Below the pieces are notes generated by a model. It was not told where the DNA came from, searched no databases, and saw nothing but the letters and a program-made list of their open reading frames with translations. From an uncultured Olsenella sp. (GTDB taxonomy: Bacteria; Actinomycetota; Coriobacteriia; Coriobacteriales; Atopobiaceae), in contig CAUGFC010000041.1 in assembly GCA_959598545.1 (NCBI GenBank), positions 1-14,849 on the forward strand: 14,849 nt of DNA. Reading direction: 5' to 3'. Shown here in pieces: positions 6,387-13,111 of the stretch (positions are counted from its first letter, which is position 1; the number at the start of each line of letters is the position of its first letter). The translations under genes and the position numbers were made by a program.

Positions 6387-7001
6387 CTATGACGCGGCGG
6401 GTCCCTCCGGCACGCTGCCCTCGCTCCCGGCGACGTAGCCGCCGGGGATCTCGAGTCGGTCGAGCGCGGTCTCGATGGCGCCGTCTGCGACGGTGGCCAC
6501 CCGCTGCACCAGCTGCTGCGGGTCGTCGCGCATGTCTCGGGCGATCCAGTCCAGGACCGTTCCGATGAGGGCGTGGGCGAAGAAGCGCGCGATGAAGTCC
6601 CTGTCCTGTTCGCGCACGCACCTACGCGCTGCGTGCTCGTCAACCACGTCCTTCACCAGGTCGCTCACTACGGGAACGAGAAACCGCTCCACCTGCTCGC
6701 GACTCATGTCATGGTAGATGCTCGTGATGAAAGGCTTGTTCTCGCGCAGGGAGAGAAACGTGTCGAGGAGGCCGGTCTGCCAGGTGTCGGCGGTCTTGTT
6801 GCCGGCGATGGCCCGCGCGGCGTCCTCCTCGCACGACCACTCGACCAGGTCGTAGATGTCCTGGAAGTGATAGTAGAACGTCATGCGGCTGATGCCGCAG
6901 TCGTCGGTGATGTCCGCGATGGTGATCTTGCCCAGGGGCTTTTCGAGCAGGAGGCTCTTGAGCGACTCCTCGAGTGCGCGCTTGGTGAGCTGGCTTGGCA
7001 T
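6387..7001 (-). CDS. TetR/AcrR-family transcriptional regulator
   Basis: A 204-residue one-component regulator. The N-terminal helix-turn-helix (about 8-52) reads KITIADITDDCGISRMTFYYHFQDIYDLVEW, here split as ITIADITDDCGISRMTFYYH followed by FQDIYDLVEW, matching the TetR recognition-helix pattern with TFYYHF. The remaining helical part resembles the TetR_C_8 (DhaS-like) ligand domain, with RENKPFITSIYHDM in the middle. The tail after about 186 (GGYVAGSEG...) is Gly/Pro/Ser-rich and probably disordered. The ATG at 7001 is four bases after GGGAGG. The gene lies 169 bases upstream of ohyA on the same strand, with inverted repeats between them, so the likely target is ohyA and perhaps itself, with a fatty acid as possible ligand. 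The ligand is inference. A TATACG (7035-7030 region) may be its own -10. Confidence 0.9.
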   Translation of the reverse strand: MPSQLTKRALEESLKSLLLEKPLGKITIADITDDCGISRMTFYYHFQDIYDLVEWSCEEDAARAIAGNKTADTWQTGLLDTFLSLRENKPFITSIYHDMSREQVERFLVPVVSDLVKDVVDEHAARRCVREQDRDFIARFFAHALIGTVLDWIARDMRDDPQQLVQRVATVADGAIETALDRLEIPGGYVAGSEGSVPEGPAAS

Positions 7002-7142
7002 GGGCCCTCCCAGTGGTCGTTTCTCTCCGTATACCCTTGCGTGCCGGAGGGGTTTGCGGACAACGGCGACGGGCGCGAGAACAGGCGCGGCGACGGCGGA
7101 TGTGCGTCACCCACGGCCGCGAGCCCATGGGCTTGCGTGGCA

Positions 7143-7165
7143 AGGCCCGGGGTCTCACCGGGCCT
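7143..7165 (-). terminator. Possible weak terminator overlapping the phosphatase stop
   Basis: AGGCCCGG (7143-7150), seven-base loop, CCGGGCCT (7158-7165). The 8-bp stem overlaps the TAG stop of the phosphatase gene (7166-7164). Only TTGCC follows on the minus strand, so termination would be weak, and some readthrough into tetR is possible. Confidence 0.45.
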
Positions 7166-7940
7166 ATGCCGAGACGAACTTGCGCCGCAGCTCCTCGCGC
7201 GCGTCCTGGTCGACGCCGAGCGCGTCGGCGAGATATGCGTCGAGCGAGCCGTACGCCTCGTCGACCGCGTCGAGCGCCGCGTGGAGGTAGCGCGCGTCCA
7301 CGCCACCGACGTCGAACATGTTCTGCGCAGAGCCCTTCGCCTCGATCAGGTCGTTCGTGGCGAGATAGTCCTTCTCGACAAGGTCCCAGGGGACGCCAAG
7401 CGCCGTCTCCACCAGCACAGAGGCCATCCCGCAGCGGTCCTTGCCGGCGGAGCAGTGCCAGAGCGCAGCGCCCTCCTCGAGGGAGAGAAGCTCACGGAAG
7501 AGGCTTCGGTAGGCGGCGATTCCGTCCTCGCCGAGCACGAAGCGCGGGTAGAGGCCGGCGAACAGGTCGGTGATGTCCAGCTCGCCGCTCTTGAGCTTCT
7601 CGCCCAGCGCTCTCAGCGCCGCCTGTGCGTCTCCGCCGCCCGGTGCCCGGAACACGGGCAGGCGGACGAGGCGCGCCTCCGGCAGGAGCCCCATGGGGTC
7701 GGGCCAGTGCGCTGCCTCCTCGTCGGTGCGCAGGTCGATGACCAGACGCACGTCGTAGGCGTTCCGCAGCGTCGCCAGGTCCTCGGCGGTCGCCGGGGCG
7801 AGCATCCCAGAGCGCAGGAGGAGCCGGGGCCTGACGTGTCCGCTGCCTGCGGGAAGCCCTCCCAGGTCGCGGGTGTTGTGCAGACCCTCGAGGGCGATCT
7901 TTCCGTGGTTGGTGAGGTTTGGCTCGATCGTGTCCGTCAT
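7164..7940 (-). CDS. Tyrosine-protein phosphatase (Y_phosphatase3 / PtpB-LipA type)
   Basis: A 258-residue phosphatase of the cysteine-based superfamily. The catalytic P-loop is HCSAGKDRCG, with Cys163 as nucleophile and Arg169 as phosphate-binding residue; the Lys and Asp between them are characteristic of the PtpB/LipA group, whose members act on phosphotyrosine and in some cases phosphoinositides. The family's N-terminal motif NTRDLGGLP is at 22-30 and IDLRTDEE at 68-75. No signal peptide or membrane helix is visible, so the product looks cytoplasmic. The frame can begin at a TTG at 7973, but the ATG at 7940 has GGGAG about seven bases before it. It lies upstream of tetR on the same strand, 162 bases apart, and is divergent from tex. 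Substrate unknown; known homologues in Listeria and Mycobacterium are secreted virulence factors, which cannot be inferred here. Confidence 0.9.
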   Translation of the reverse strand: MTDTIEPNLTNHGKIALEGLHNTRDLGGLPAGSGHVRPRLLLRSGMLAPATAEDLATLRNAYDVRLVIDLRTDEEAAHWPDPMGLLPEARLVRLPVFRAPGGGDAQAALRALGEKLKSGELDITDLFAGLYPRFVLGEDGIAAYRSLFRELLSLEEGAALWHCSAGKDRCGMASVLVETALGVPWDLVEKDYLATNDLIEAKGSAQNMFDVGGVDARYLHAALDAVDEAYGSLDAYLADALGVDQDAREELRRKFVSA

Positions 7941-7992
7941 GCGGTGCTCCCTGTCGGCGGCGTGCGTTGCCAAGGCTACTTATCCCCAAAAG

Positions 7993-8021
7993 TCACGTCT
8001 CCCACGCGGTTCGGCTATGCT
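7993..8021 (+). promoter_or_regulatory. Weak candidate tex promoter
   Basis: TATGCT (8016-8021) is a 4-of-6 match to a -10 hexamer, 40 bases before the tex ATG; no convincing -35 is present at the right distance (TCACGT at 7993-7998). The 120-base gap between the divergent phosphatase and tex must hold both promoters. Confidence 0.25.
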
Positions 8022-8060
8022 AGGTGGCTCTTGCACGCAACCGTTTGGAGCCACAGACAC

Positions 8061-10217
8061 ATGGACCTTATCGCCACGCTCGCAAGCGAGCTCGGCCTCA
8101 AGCCGGAGGCCGTCGACGCCGCCGTCAGGCTCATCGACGAGGGCAACACCATCCCCTTCATCGCGCGCTACCGCAAGGAGGCCACGGGCGGCATGGACGA
8201 CGTCGCCCTGCGCGCCCTCGACGAGCGCCTCGCCTACCTGCGCAACCTCGAGAAGTGCAAGGAGGACGTCCTTGTCCTCATCAACGCGCAGGGCAAGCTC
8301 ACGCCCGAGCTCGAGGCGGAGATCCGCGCGGCCACGCAGCTCCAGCGCGTGGAGGATCTCTACAAGCCCTACCGCAAGAAGCGTATGACGCGCGCGCAGA
8401 AGGCGCGCGAGGCCGGTCTGGAGCCGCTGGCAAACATGATCTTCATGCAGGTGGCCGCCAAGGGGTCCGCGCTCGACGAGGCGGCGCGCTTTGTGACGCC
8501 GGAGGCCGCCGAGGCCGGCTTCGACACGCCGGAGAAGGCGCTTGCGGGCGCGGCGGACATCGTGGCGGAGGTCGTGGCGGAGGACGCCGAGAACGTCGCC
8601 GACCTGCGCGCGTTCACCGAGGCCACGGCGGACGTCGTCTCCGCGGCAGTGAACGCGGACGAGAAGACCCCCTACGAGCCGTATTACGACTACGCCGAGC
8701 CTGCGGCCAAGATCCCCAACCACCGCGTGCTGGCCATCGACCGCGGCGAGCGCGAGGAGAAGCTCCGCGTGCGCGTGCGCGTGGACGAGGCCGCGGCGGT
8801 GGCGCGCCTCGGCGCGCGCTGGCCGCGCCGCCCGGGCGTCTTCGCGCCCGTCTTTGAGGCGGCCATTGCGGACGGCTACAAGCGCCTGATGGCGCCCTCG
8901 CTCGAGCGCGAGGTCCGTGCCAAGCTCACCGTGCGCGCACAGACGGACGCCATCAAGGTCTTTGCCAAGAACCTCGAGAGCCTGCTCTCGGCCCGACCGG
9001 TACGCGGCGCCCGCATCATCTCGCTCGACCCGGGTTACCGCACCGGCTGCAAGGTGGCGGTGCTGGACGAGACGGGCAAGCTGCTCGACCACGGCGTGGT
9101 CTACCCCACCAAGCCGCGCCACGACGTCGCGGGCACCAAGCGCGAGCTGGCGCGCCTGACCAGCAAGTACGCGATCAACACCATCGTCATCGGCAACGGC
9201 ACGGCCAGCCGCGAGACCGAGGAGGTCGTGTCCGAGTTCATCGCCGAGTCCGCGCCCGAGCTGCGCTACACGATCGTCAACGAGGCGGGCGCCTCGGTCT
9301 ACTCGGCCTCCGAGCTCGCGAGCCAGGAGTACCCGGACCTCGACGTCACCACGCGCGGCGCCATGAGCCTGGGGAGGCGTCTCCAGGACCCGCTCGCCGA
9401 GCTCGTGAAGATTCCGCCGCAGTCCATCGGCGTGGGTCAGTACCAGCACGACCTCGACCAGACGGAGCTAGCGCGCACGCTGGGCTACGTGGTGGAGGAC
9501 GTGGTCAACCGCGTAGGCGTGGACGTGAACACCGCCAGTGCGAGCCTCCTGGGCTACGTCTCCGGCATCACGTCCGCCGTGGCGCGCAACATCGTGGCCT
9601 ACCGAGAAGAGCACGGCGCCTTCGCCGACCGCCGCGAGCTCAAGAAGGTCCCCCAGCTCGGCACCAAGGCGTTCCAGAACGCGGCGGGCTTCCTGCGCAT
9701 CACCGGCGGGAAGAACCCGCTCGACGCCACGGCCGTGCACCCGGAGAGCTATGACGTGGCCACGGCGCTGCTCGAGCGCGCGGGCGTGGGCGCGGACGAG
9801 CTCACGCGCGGCGGCGTGCCGGACATCGAGAAGCGCGTGGGCAGCGTGGCCGCGCTCGCGAGCGAGCTGGACTGCGGCGTGCTCACGCTGATCGACATCG
9901 TGGCCGAGCTCAAGAAGCCGGGCCGCGACCCGCGTGACGACGCCCCGGAACCCGTGTTCAGCCGCGCCGCGCTCTCGATCGACGACCTCCAGCCCGGCAT
10001 GGAGCTCACGGGCACCGTGCGCAACGTCGTGGACTTCGGCGCCTTCGTTGACGTGGGCGTGCACCAGGACGGCCTCGTGCACATCTCCAAGCTGGCCAAC
10101 CGCTTCGTCAAGCACCCGAGCGACGTCGTGGCGGTGGGGGACACGGTGAAGGTTTGGGTCGAGCGCGTGGACCGCGACCGCGGCAAGATCTCGCTTACCA
10201 TGGTGCAGGGCAAGTAG
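8061..10217 (+). CDS. tex: Tex family RNA-binding protein (transcription accessory factor)
   Basis: Tex is a conserved cytosolic nucleic-acid-binding protein linked to transcription elongation; it is needed for toxin expression in Bordetella and for fitness in several pathogens, but its exact activity is unsettled. The 718 residues match the usual Gram-positive length (about 720). Domain order: Tex N-terminal helical region with IPFIARYRKEATGGMDD (about 33-49); YqgF/RNase H-like domain from about 316 (ISLDPGYRTGCKVAVLD); helix-hairpin-helix region (about 486-550) with VNTASASLLGYVSGI and VPQLGTKAFQNAAGFLRI; and a C-terminal S1 RNA-binding domain (about 646-714) with VDFGAFVDVGVHQDGLVHIS. The ATG at 8061 has GGAG ten bases before it; the much longer open frame upstream is antisense to other genes. 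First gene of a probable three-gene operon; the next ATG is 24 bases after its stop. Confidence 0.97.
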   Translation: MDLIATLASELGLKPEAVDAAVRLIDEGNTIPFIARYRKEATGGMDDVALRALDERLAYLRNLEKCKEDVLVLINAQGKLTPELEAEIRAATQLQRVEDLYKPYRKKRMTRAQKAREAGLEPLANMIFMQVAAKGSALDEAARFVTPEAAEAGFDTPEKALAGAADIVAEVVAEDAENVADLRAFTEATADVVSAAVNADEKTPYEPYYDYAEPAAKIPNHRVLAIDRGEREEKLRVRVRVDEAAAVARLGARWPRRPGVFAPVFEAAIADGYKRLMAPSLEREVRAKLTVRAQTDAIKVFAKNLESLLSARPVRGARIISLDPGYRTGCKVAVLDETGKLLDHGVVYPTKPRHDVAGTKRELARLTSKYAINTIVIGNGTASRETEEVVSEFIAESAPELRYTIVNEAGASVYSASELASQEYPDLDVTTRGAMSLGRRLQDPLAELVKIPPQSIGVGQYQHDLDQTELARTLGYVVEDVVNRVGVDVNTASASLLGYVSGITSAVARNIVAYREEHGAFADRRELKKVPQLGTKAFQNAAGFLRITGGKNPLDATAVHPESYDVATALLERAGVGADELTRGGVPDIEKRVGSVAALASELDCGVLTLIDIVAELKKPGRDPRDDAPEPVFSRAALSIDDLQPGMELTGTVRNVVDFGAFVDVGVHQDGLVHISKLANRFVKHPSDVVAVGDTVKVWVERVDRDRGKISLTMVQGK

Positions 10218-10241
10218 GCCGCGGCGCGAGGGGCGGGCGCG

Positions 10242-10937
10242 ATGTTCTTCTCGATAGACGACGAGGTATTTGAGAAGCTGCCCGCGCTCTGCGTGGGCAT
10301 GGTGCTCGCGGAGGGCGTTGACGGCATGGGGGCGCATCCTGCCGTGGACGCGCTTCTCGACGAGGCGGTCCGCGACGCCGAGCGCCGCCTCGAGGGCGTC
10401 CACGCCAGCGACGACCCGCGCGTCCAGCCCTACCGCGAGGCCTTCCACGAGCTGGGCATGAGCCCCAGCCGCTATCCCTCCTCAAACATCGCCCTGCTCA
10501 GGCGTATCGCCAAGGGCAAGGGGCTCTGGCGCGTGAACCCGGTCGTGGACCTGGGCAACGCCGTCTCCATCAAGTACGGCCTGCCGCTCGGCGCCCATGC
10601 GCTGGGCGAGAAGGACGTGCTCGAGTTGCGCTTCTCTCGCCCGGACGACGTCTTCGTGGCGCTGGGCGAGTCTGAGCCGGACGTCACGCTCGCGTCCGGG
10701 GAGCTCGTCTATGCGGTGGGTAGCCTCGTGCACACGCGCCGCTGGACCTGGCGCCAGAGCGAGAACGGCAAGGTGGAGCCCTCGACGACGCGCATCGCGT
10801 TTCCGATCGACGGCTTCATGGGGGTCAACGAGGACGAGGTCAGAGCCGCGTGCGAGGAGCTCGCCGCGACGCTTCGCGACGAGTGCGGGGCGTCTGCGGA
10901 GACGCATCTGCTCAATGCGACGGAGCCCCGGGCGTAG
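10242..10937 (+). CDS. B3/B4 tRNA-binding domain protein (PheT editing-domain-like)
   Basis: A 231-residue free-standing protein resembling the B3/B4 domain of the phenylalanyl-tRNA synthetase beta chain (COG3382 type). In PheT this domain houses the site that hydrolyses mischarged Tyr-tRNAPhe; stand-alone copies may act in trans on aminoacyl-tRNA or bind another aminoacyl compound, but their function is not established. Recognised by the order of motifs: YREAFHELGMSPSRYPSSN (64-82), then a helix RRIAKGKGLWRVNPVVDLGN and VSIKYGLPLGAHAL, followed by a beta-rich half ending in TRIAFPIDGF. No synthetase core or anticodon domain is attached. GAGGGG lies about eight bases before the ATG. It is 24 bases after tex and 9 bases before the next gene, so co-transcription is likely. 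Family confident, role inferred. Confidence 0.88.
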   Translation: MFFSIDDEVFEKLPALCVGMVLAEGVDGMGAHPAVDALLDEAVRDAERRLEGVHASDDPRVQPYREAFHELGMSPSRYPSSNIALLRRIAKGKGLWRVNPVVDLGNAVSIKYGLPLGAHALGEKDVLELRFSRPDDVFVALGESEPDVTLASGELVYAVGSLVHTRRWTWRQSENGKVEPSTTRIAFPIDGFMGVNEDEVRAACEELAATLRDECGASAETHLLNATEPRA

Positions 10938-10946
10938 GAGGTTGGA

Positions 10947-11732
10947 ATGAGGGTCACGGCCGTCAAGGCGCTCTACTTCACCGGTGCCGGCACGACTCGT
11001 CTGGTCTCCGAGCGGCTCGTCGGGAGGTGCGGCCTGCCCGCGGAGGTGGCGGACGTCACGCCCCGCGGCGCCGTCCCCCCGACGTTCGAGGGGCACGACC
11101 TCGCGGTCTTCGCCGTGCCCTCCTACGGCGGGCGCGTCCCGGAGCCCATGCTCGAGCGCATCGCGCGCTGCGAGGGCCGGGACACCCCCGCGGTCCTTCT
11201 CGTCACGTACGGGAACCGCGCCATCGACGACACGCTGCTGGAGCTCGCCGACGCCGTGCGCGAGCGCGGGTTCGTGCCCGTTGCCGCCGCGGCTGTGGTC
11301 GCGCACCACTCCCTCATGACCAACGTGGCCGAGGGCCGACCGGACGAGAAGGACCTTGCGATCGTCGACGAGCTCGCGCATGTGGCGCTGTCCCGGATCG
11401 CCGTCGCACCGGACGCCCGGTCCGCCGAGCTCTCGGACGTCCCCGGGAACCGTCCCTACCGGGAGTTCGGCGGCGTCCCGTTCCACCCCGAGACGGACGC
11501 GACCCGCTGCGTCTCCTGCGGGGCATGCGCCGGACAGTGCCCCATGGGCGCCATCGACCCGGGCGAGCCCGCGAGGACGGAGGTCGGTCGCTGCGTCTCC
11601 TGCTTTCGCTGCGTGGCAGCGTGTGCGACGGGCGCTCGACGGATAGGGGGCGGCCCCGCGCTCGCGGCGGCCCGCGCCGCCTTCGCGGTCAAGTGCGCGC
11701 GCCGCCAGGAGTCCCACCTGATCGGCGCCTGA
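10947..11732 (+). CDS. EFR1-like flavodoxin/2[4Fe-4S] ferredoxin fusion
   Basis: A 261-residue electron-transfer protein joining a flavodoxin-like N-terminal half with a bacterial-type ferredoxin. The FMN-binding loop region is YFTGAGTTRLV (10-20), with VPSYGGRVP (58-66) and a TYGNRAIDDTL segment (87-97). The ferredoxin part has CVSCGACAGQCP (Cys188, 191, 194, 198) and CVSCFRCVAAC (Cys216, 219, 222, 226), enough for two [4Fe-4S] clusters; the second motif ends CATG, lacking the usual Pro. Proteins of this plan are common in anaerobes (often called EFR1 family); partners are generally unknown. There is no signal peptide, so it acts in the cytosol. GGAGG lies about six bases before the ATG, only nine bases after the B3/B4 gene, so it is the third operon gene. 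No clear terminator follows. Confidence 0.92.
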   Translation: MRVTAVKALYFTGAGTTRLVSERLVGRCGLPAEVADVTPRGAVPPTFEGHDLAVFAVPSYGGRVPEPMLERIARCEGRDTPAVLLVTYGNRAIDDTLLELADAVRERGFVPVAAAAVVAHHSLMTNVAEGRPDEKDLAIVDELAHVALSRIAVAPDARSAELSDVPGNRPYREFGGVPFHPETDATRCVSCGACAGQCPMGAIDPGEPARTEVGRCVSCFRCVAACATGARRIGGGPALAAARAAFAVKCARRQESHLIGA

Positions 11733-12069
11733 GGCGGCTGAAAGGCGGGCTCGGGGGCTCTTCTCGTCCATCGTTCCTACATACCGCTGCCACAAGGCTA
11801 TAAAGTTGCGAATTGTATCTTCGGGATGCTGCGTTCCGGTCAAACCGAACGCAGCTGGCAGAGTTGTGTGCACCGTAATTGCTAGTTAACCTATAGCATT
11901 TCATGCCGTCTCTGGCAACGGAGGAGACGCCGATATCCTCCTTGCCACATTCCCAAAGTGACTTTCAGCCAGCCAAAAAGGTTGGCCACGGCCCTTGTGG
12001 GGTACGAGAGAGCCATCTATCTCCCACATGTCCGAGCGCCGAGCGCCCGGACGAGGAAGGGGTCGCCCC
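11733..12069 (+). promoter_or_regulatory. 337-base AT-richer intergenic region and probable structured leader of the bile salt hydrolase gene
   Basis: No convincing gene. A TATAAA (11799-11804), with CCTACA (11776-11781, 3 of 6) 17 bases before it, is the best promoter candidate and would give a leader of about 260 bases. Within that leader lie three inverted repeats: GCTGCGTTC(C)GGT-CAA-ACCGAACGCAGC (11828-11855; 12 bp, one bulge), CGTCTC/GAGACG (11907-11929), and GCCAGCC-AAAAA-GGTTGGC (11968-11986; 7 bp with one G-U pair in RNA). None has a U-tract. I recognise no known riboswitch. A second, closer promoter around CTATAGC (11891-11897) is possible. Confidence 0.4.
11828..11855. repeat. Strong hairpin upstream of the bile salt hydrolase gene
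   Basis: GCTGCGTTC pairs with GAACGCAGC (9 bp), continued after a bulged C by GGT/ACC around a CAA loop. It is the strongest structure in the gap after the flavodoxin-ferredoxin gene. It lacks a U-tract on either strand, so it may be a weak terminator of the tex operon, an operator, or a leader hairpin. Confidence 0.55.
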
Positions 12070-13035
12070 ATGTGCACGGGCATCCGCTTTACCGACGCCG
12101 ACGGCGCCATGTACTTTGGTCGCAACCTGGACTGGACCCAGGGTTACGGTGAGCGCGTGGTGATGACGCCCCCTGCCGCCCGGGTGAGCGCCGCATTTCC
12201 GCGCCCGGACGACGCCAGCCGCGGTCATGCGGTCATCGGCATGGGCATCCTCGTGGGCGACCTGCCGCTCTACTTCGACTGCGGGAACGACGCCGGCCTG
12301 GCCGTCGCCGGGCTCAACTTCCCCCAGAGCAGCCATTACGCGACCGAGCCCTCCCCGGACGGCGTGAACGTCGCCGCATACGAGTTCCCCTTCTGGGTGG
12401 CGCGGAACTTCTCGACGGTCGACGGGGTCCGCGAGGCGCTGCGGGGCGTCACCATCGTCGCCCGTCCGGTCAACGAGCAGCTGCCCGTTGCGAGCCTTCA
12501 CTGGCTCATCGGCGACAGGACCGGCAGCATCGTCGTGGAGTGCCTGGAGGACGGCGTGCACGTGTACGAGAACGACGTCGACGTCCTCACGAACGAGCCC
12601 ACCTTCGAGTGGCAGCGCGTCAACCTGCGAAATTACCTCACCGCGACCGAGAGCGAGCCCGTGCCGGCGGCGTGGGGCGAAGCGACGCTCGCACCGTTCG
12701 GGTCGGGCATGGGCCTGCAGGGCATGCCTGGCGACTACAGCGGGCCGGCGCGCTTCGTCAAGGCGGCGTTCGTGAACACCCACTACCCCGTGCAGAGGGG
12801 GGAGCGCGAGAACGTCACGCGCCTCTTCCGCACCCTGGGATCGGTCTTCGTGCCGGACGGCTGCGCGCGCATGGGCGACGGCGCCTTCGAGCGAACGCTC
12901 TACACGAGCTGCTTCTCGGCCTCGAGCCTTACCTACTACCACGCCGCCTACGACGACCTGTCCGTCCGCGCCTACCCGCTCGCGTCCTGCGACCAGAGCG
13001 CGACGGAGCCCGTCATCGTCCCGGCGGCCGCGTAG
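12070..13035 (+). CDS. bsh: Bile salt hydrolase (choloylglycine hydrolase)
   Basis: Hydrolyses the amide bond of glycine- or taurine-conjugated bile salts, releasing free bile acid and the amino acid; a member of the Ntn-hydrolase superfamily, acting in the cytoplasm. The 321 residues match the family (about 315-340). After Met removal, Cys2 becomes the catalytic nucleophile (MCTGIRF). Other expected active-site residues are present: Arg18 and Asp21 in GRNLDW, Asn83 in AGLNFP, Asn175 in TNEP and Arg228 in PARFV; the Cys, Arg18, Asp21, Asn175 and Arg228 numbers coincide with those of the Clostridium perfringens enzyme. The ATG at 12070 is forced by the catalytic Cys2 and has AGGAAGGGG upstream. 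The frame is open upstream but that part cannot be translated in a working enzyme. Some relatives prefer penicillin V, but the residue set suits a bile salt hydrolase. Followed by an MFS transporter 76 bases downstream. Confidence 0.96.
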   Translation: MCTGIRFTDADGAMYFGRNLDWTQGYGERVVMTPPAARVSAAFPRPDDASRGHAVIGMGILVGDLPLYFDCGNDAGLAVAGLNFPQSSHYATEPSPDGVNVAAYEFPFWVARNFSTVDGVREALRGVTIVARPVNEQLPVASLHWLIGDRTGSIVVECLEDGVHVYENDVDVLTNEPTFEWQRVNLRNYLTATESEPVPAAWGEATLAPFGSGMGLQGMPGDYSGPARFVKAAFVNTHYPVQRGERENVTRLFRTLGSVFVPDGCARMGDGAFERTLYTSCFSASSLTYYHAAYDDLSVRAYPLASCDQSATEPVIVPAAA

Positions 13036-13045
13036 CCCCCTCCCT

Positions 13046-13085
13046 GCGCCGCGGGGCCAGAGGTCGCGCCCCGGCCCCGCGGCGC
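13046..13085. repeat. Perfect 13-bp all-GC hairpin between bsh and the transporter
   Basis: GCGCCGCGGGGCC (13046-13058) and GGCCCCGCGGCGC (13073-13085), 14-base loop. Every base in the stem is G or C. It begins 10 bases after the bsh stop and ends 26 bases before the MFS start. No T-run follows (CTCGACAG), so it is more likely an mRNA stability or differential-expression element in a bicistronic message than a full terminator. Confidence 0.75.
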
Positions 13086-13111
13086 CTCGACAGACAAGAA
13101 GGAGAAGAGAA

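Noticed and set aside
6573..8060. 496-residue upstream extension of the tex frame
   Set aside because: It runs antisense through tetR and the phosphatase; the real Tex N-terminus begins at 8061 with its own ribosome site.
7980..9449. Minus-strand 489-residue frame across tex
   Set aside because: Shadow of tex; repetitive Arg/Leu/Val/Gly composition without motifs.
10482..11873. Minus-strand 463-residue frame across the B3/B4 and flavodoxin-ferredoxin genes
   Set aside because: Both plus-strand genes have clear motifs and ribosome sites; this frame has neither.
11995..12069. N-terminal extension of bsh
   Set aside because: The catalytic cysteine must be residue 2, which fixes the start at 12070.
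11903..12163. Small upstream frame in the bsh leader
   Set aside because: No ribosome site, and it overlaps the bsh start out of frame; no recognisable protein.
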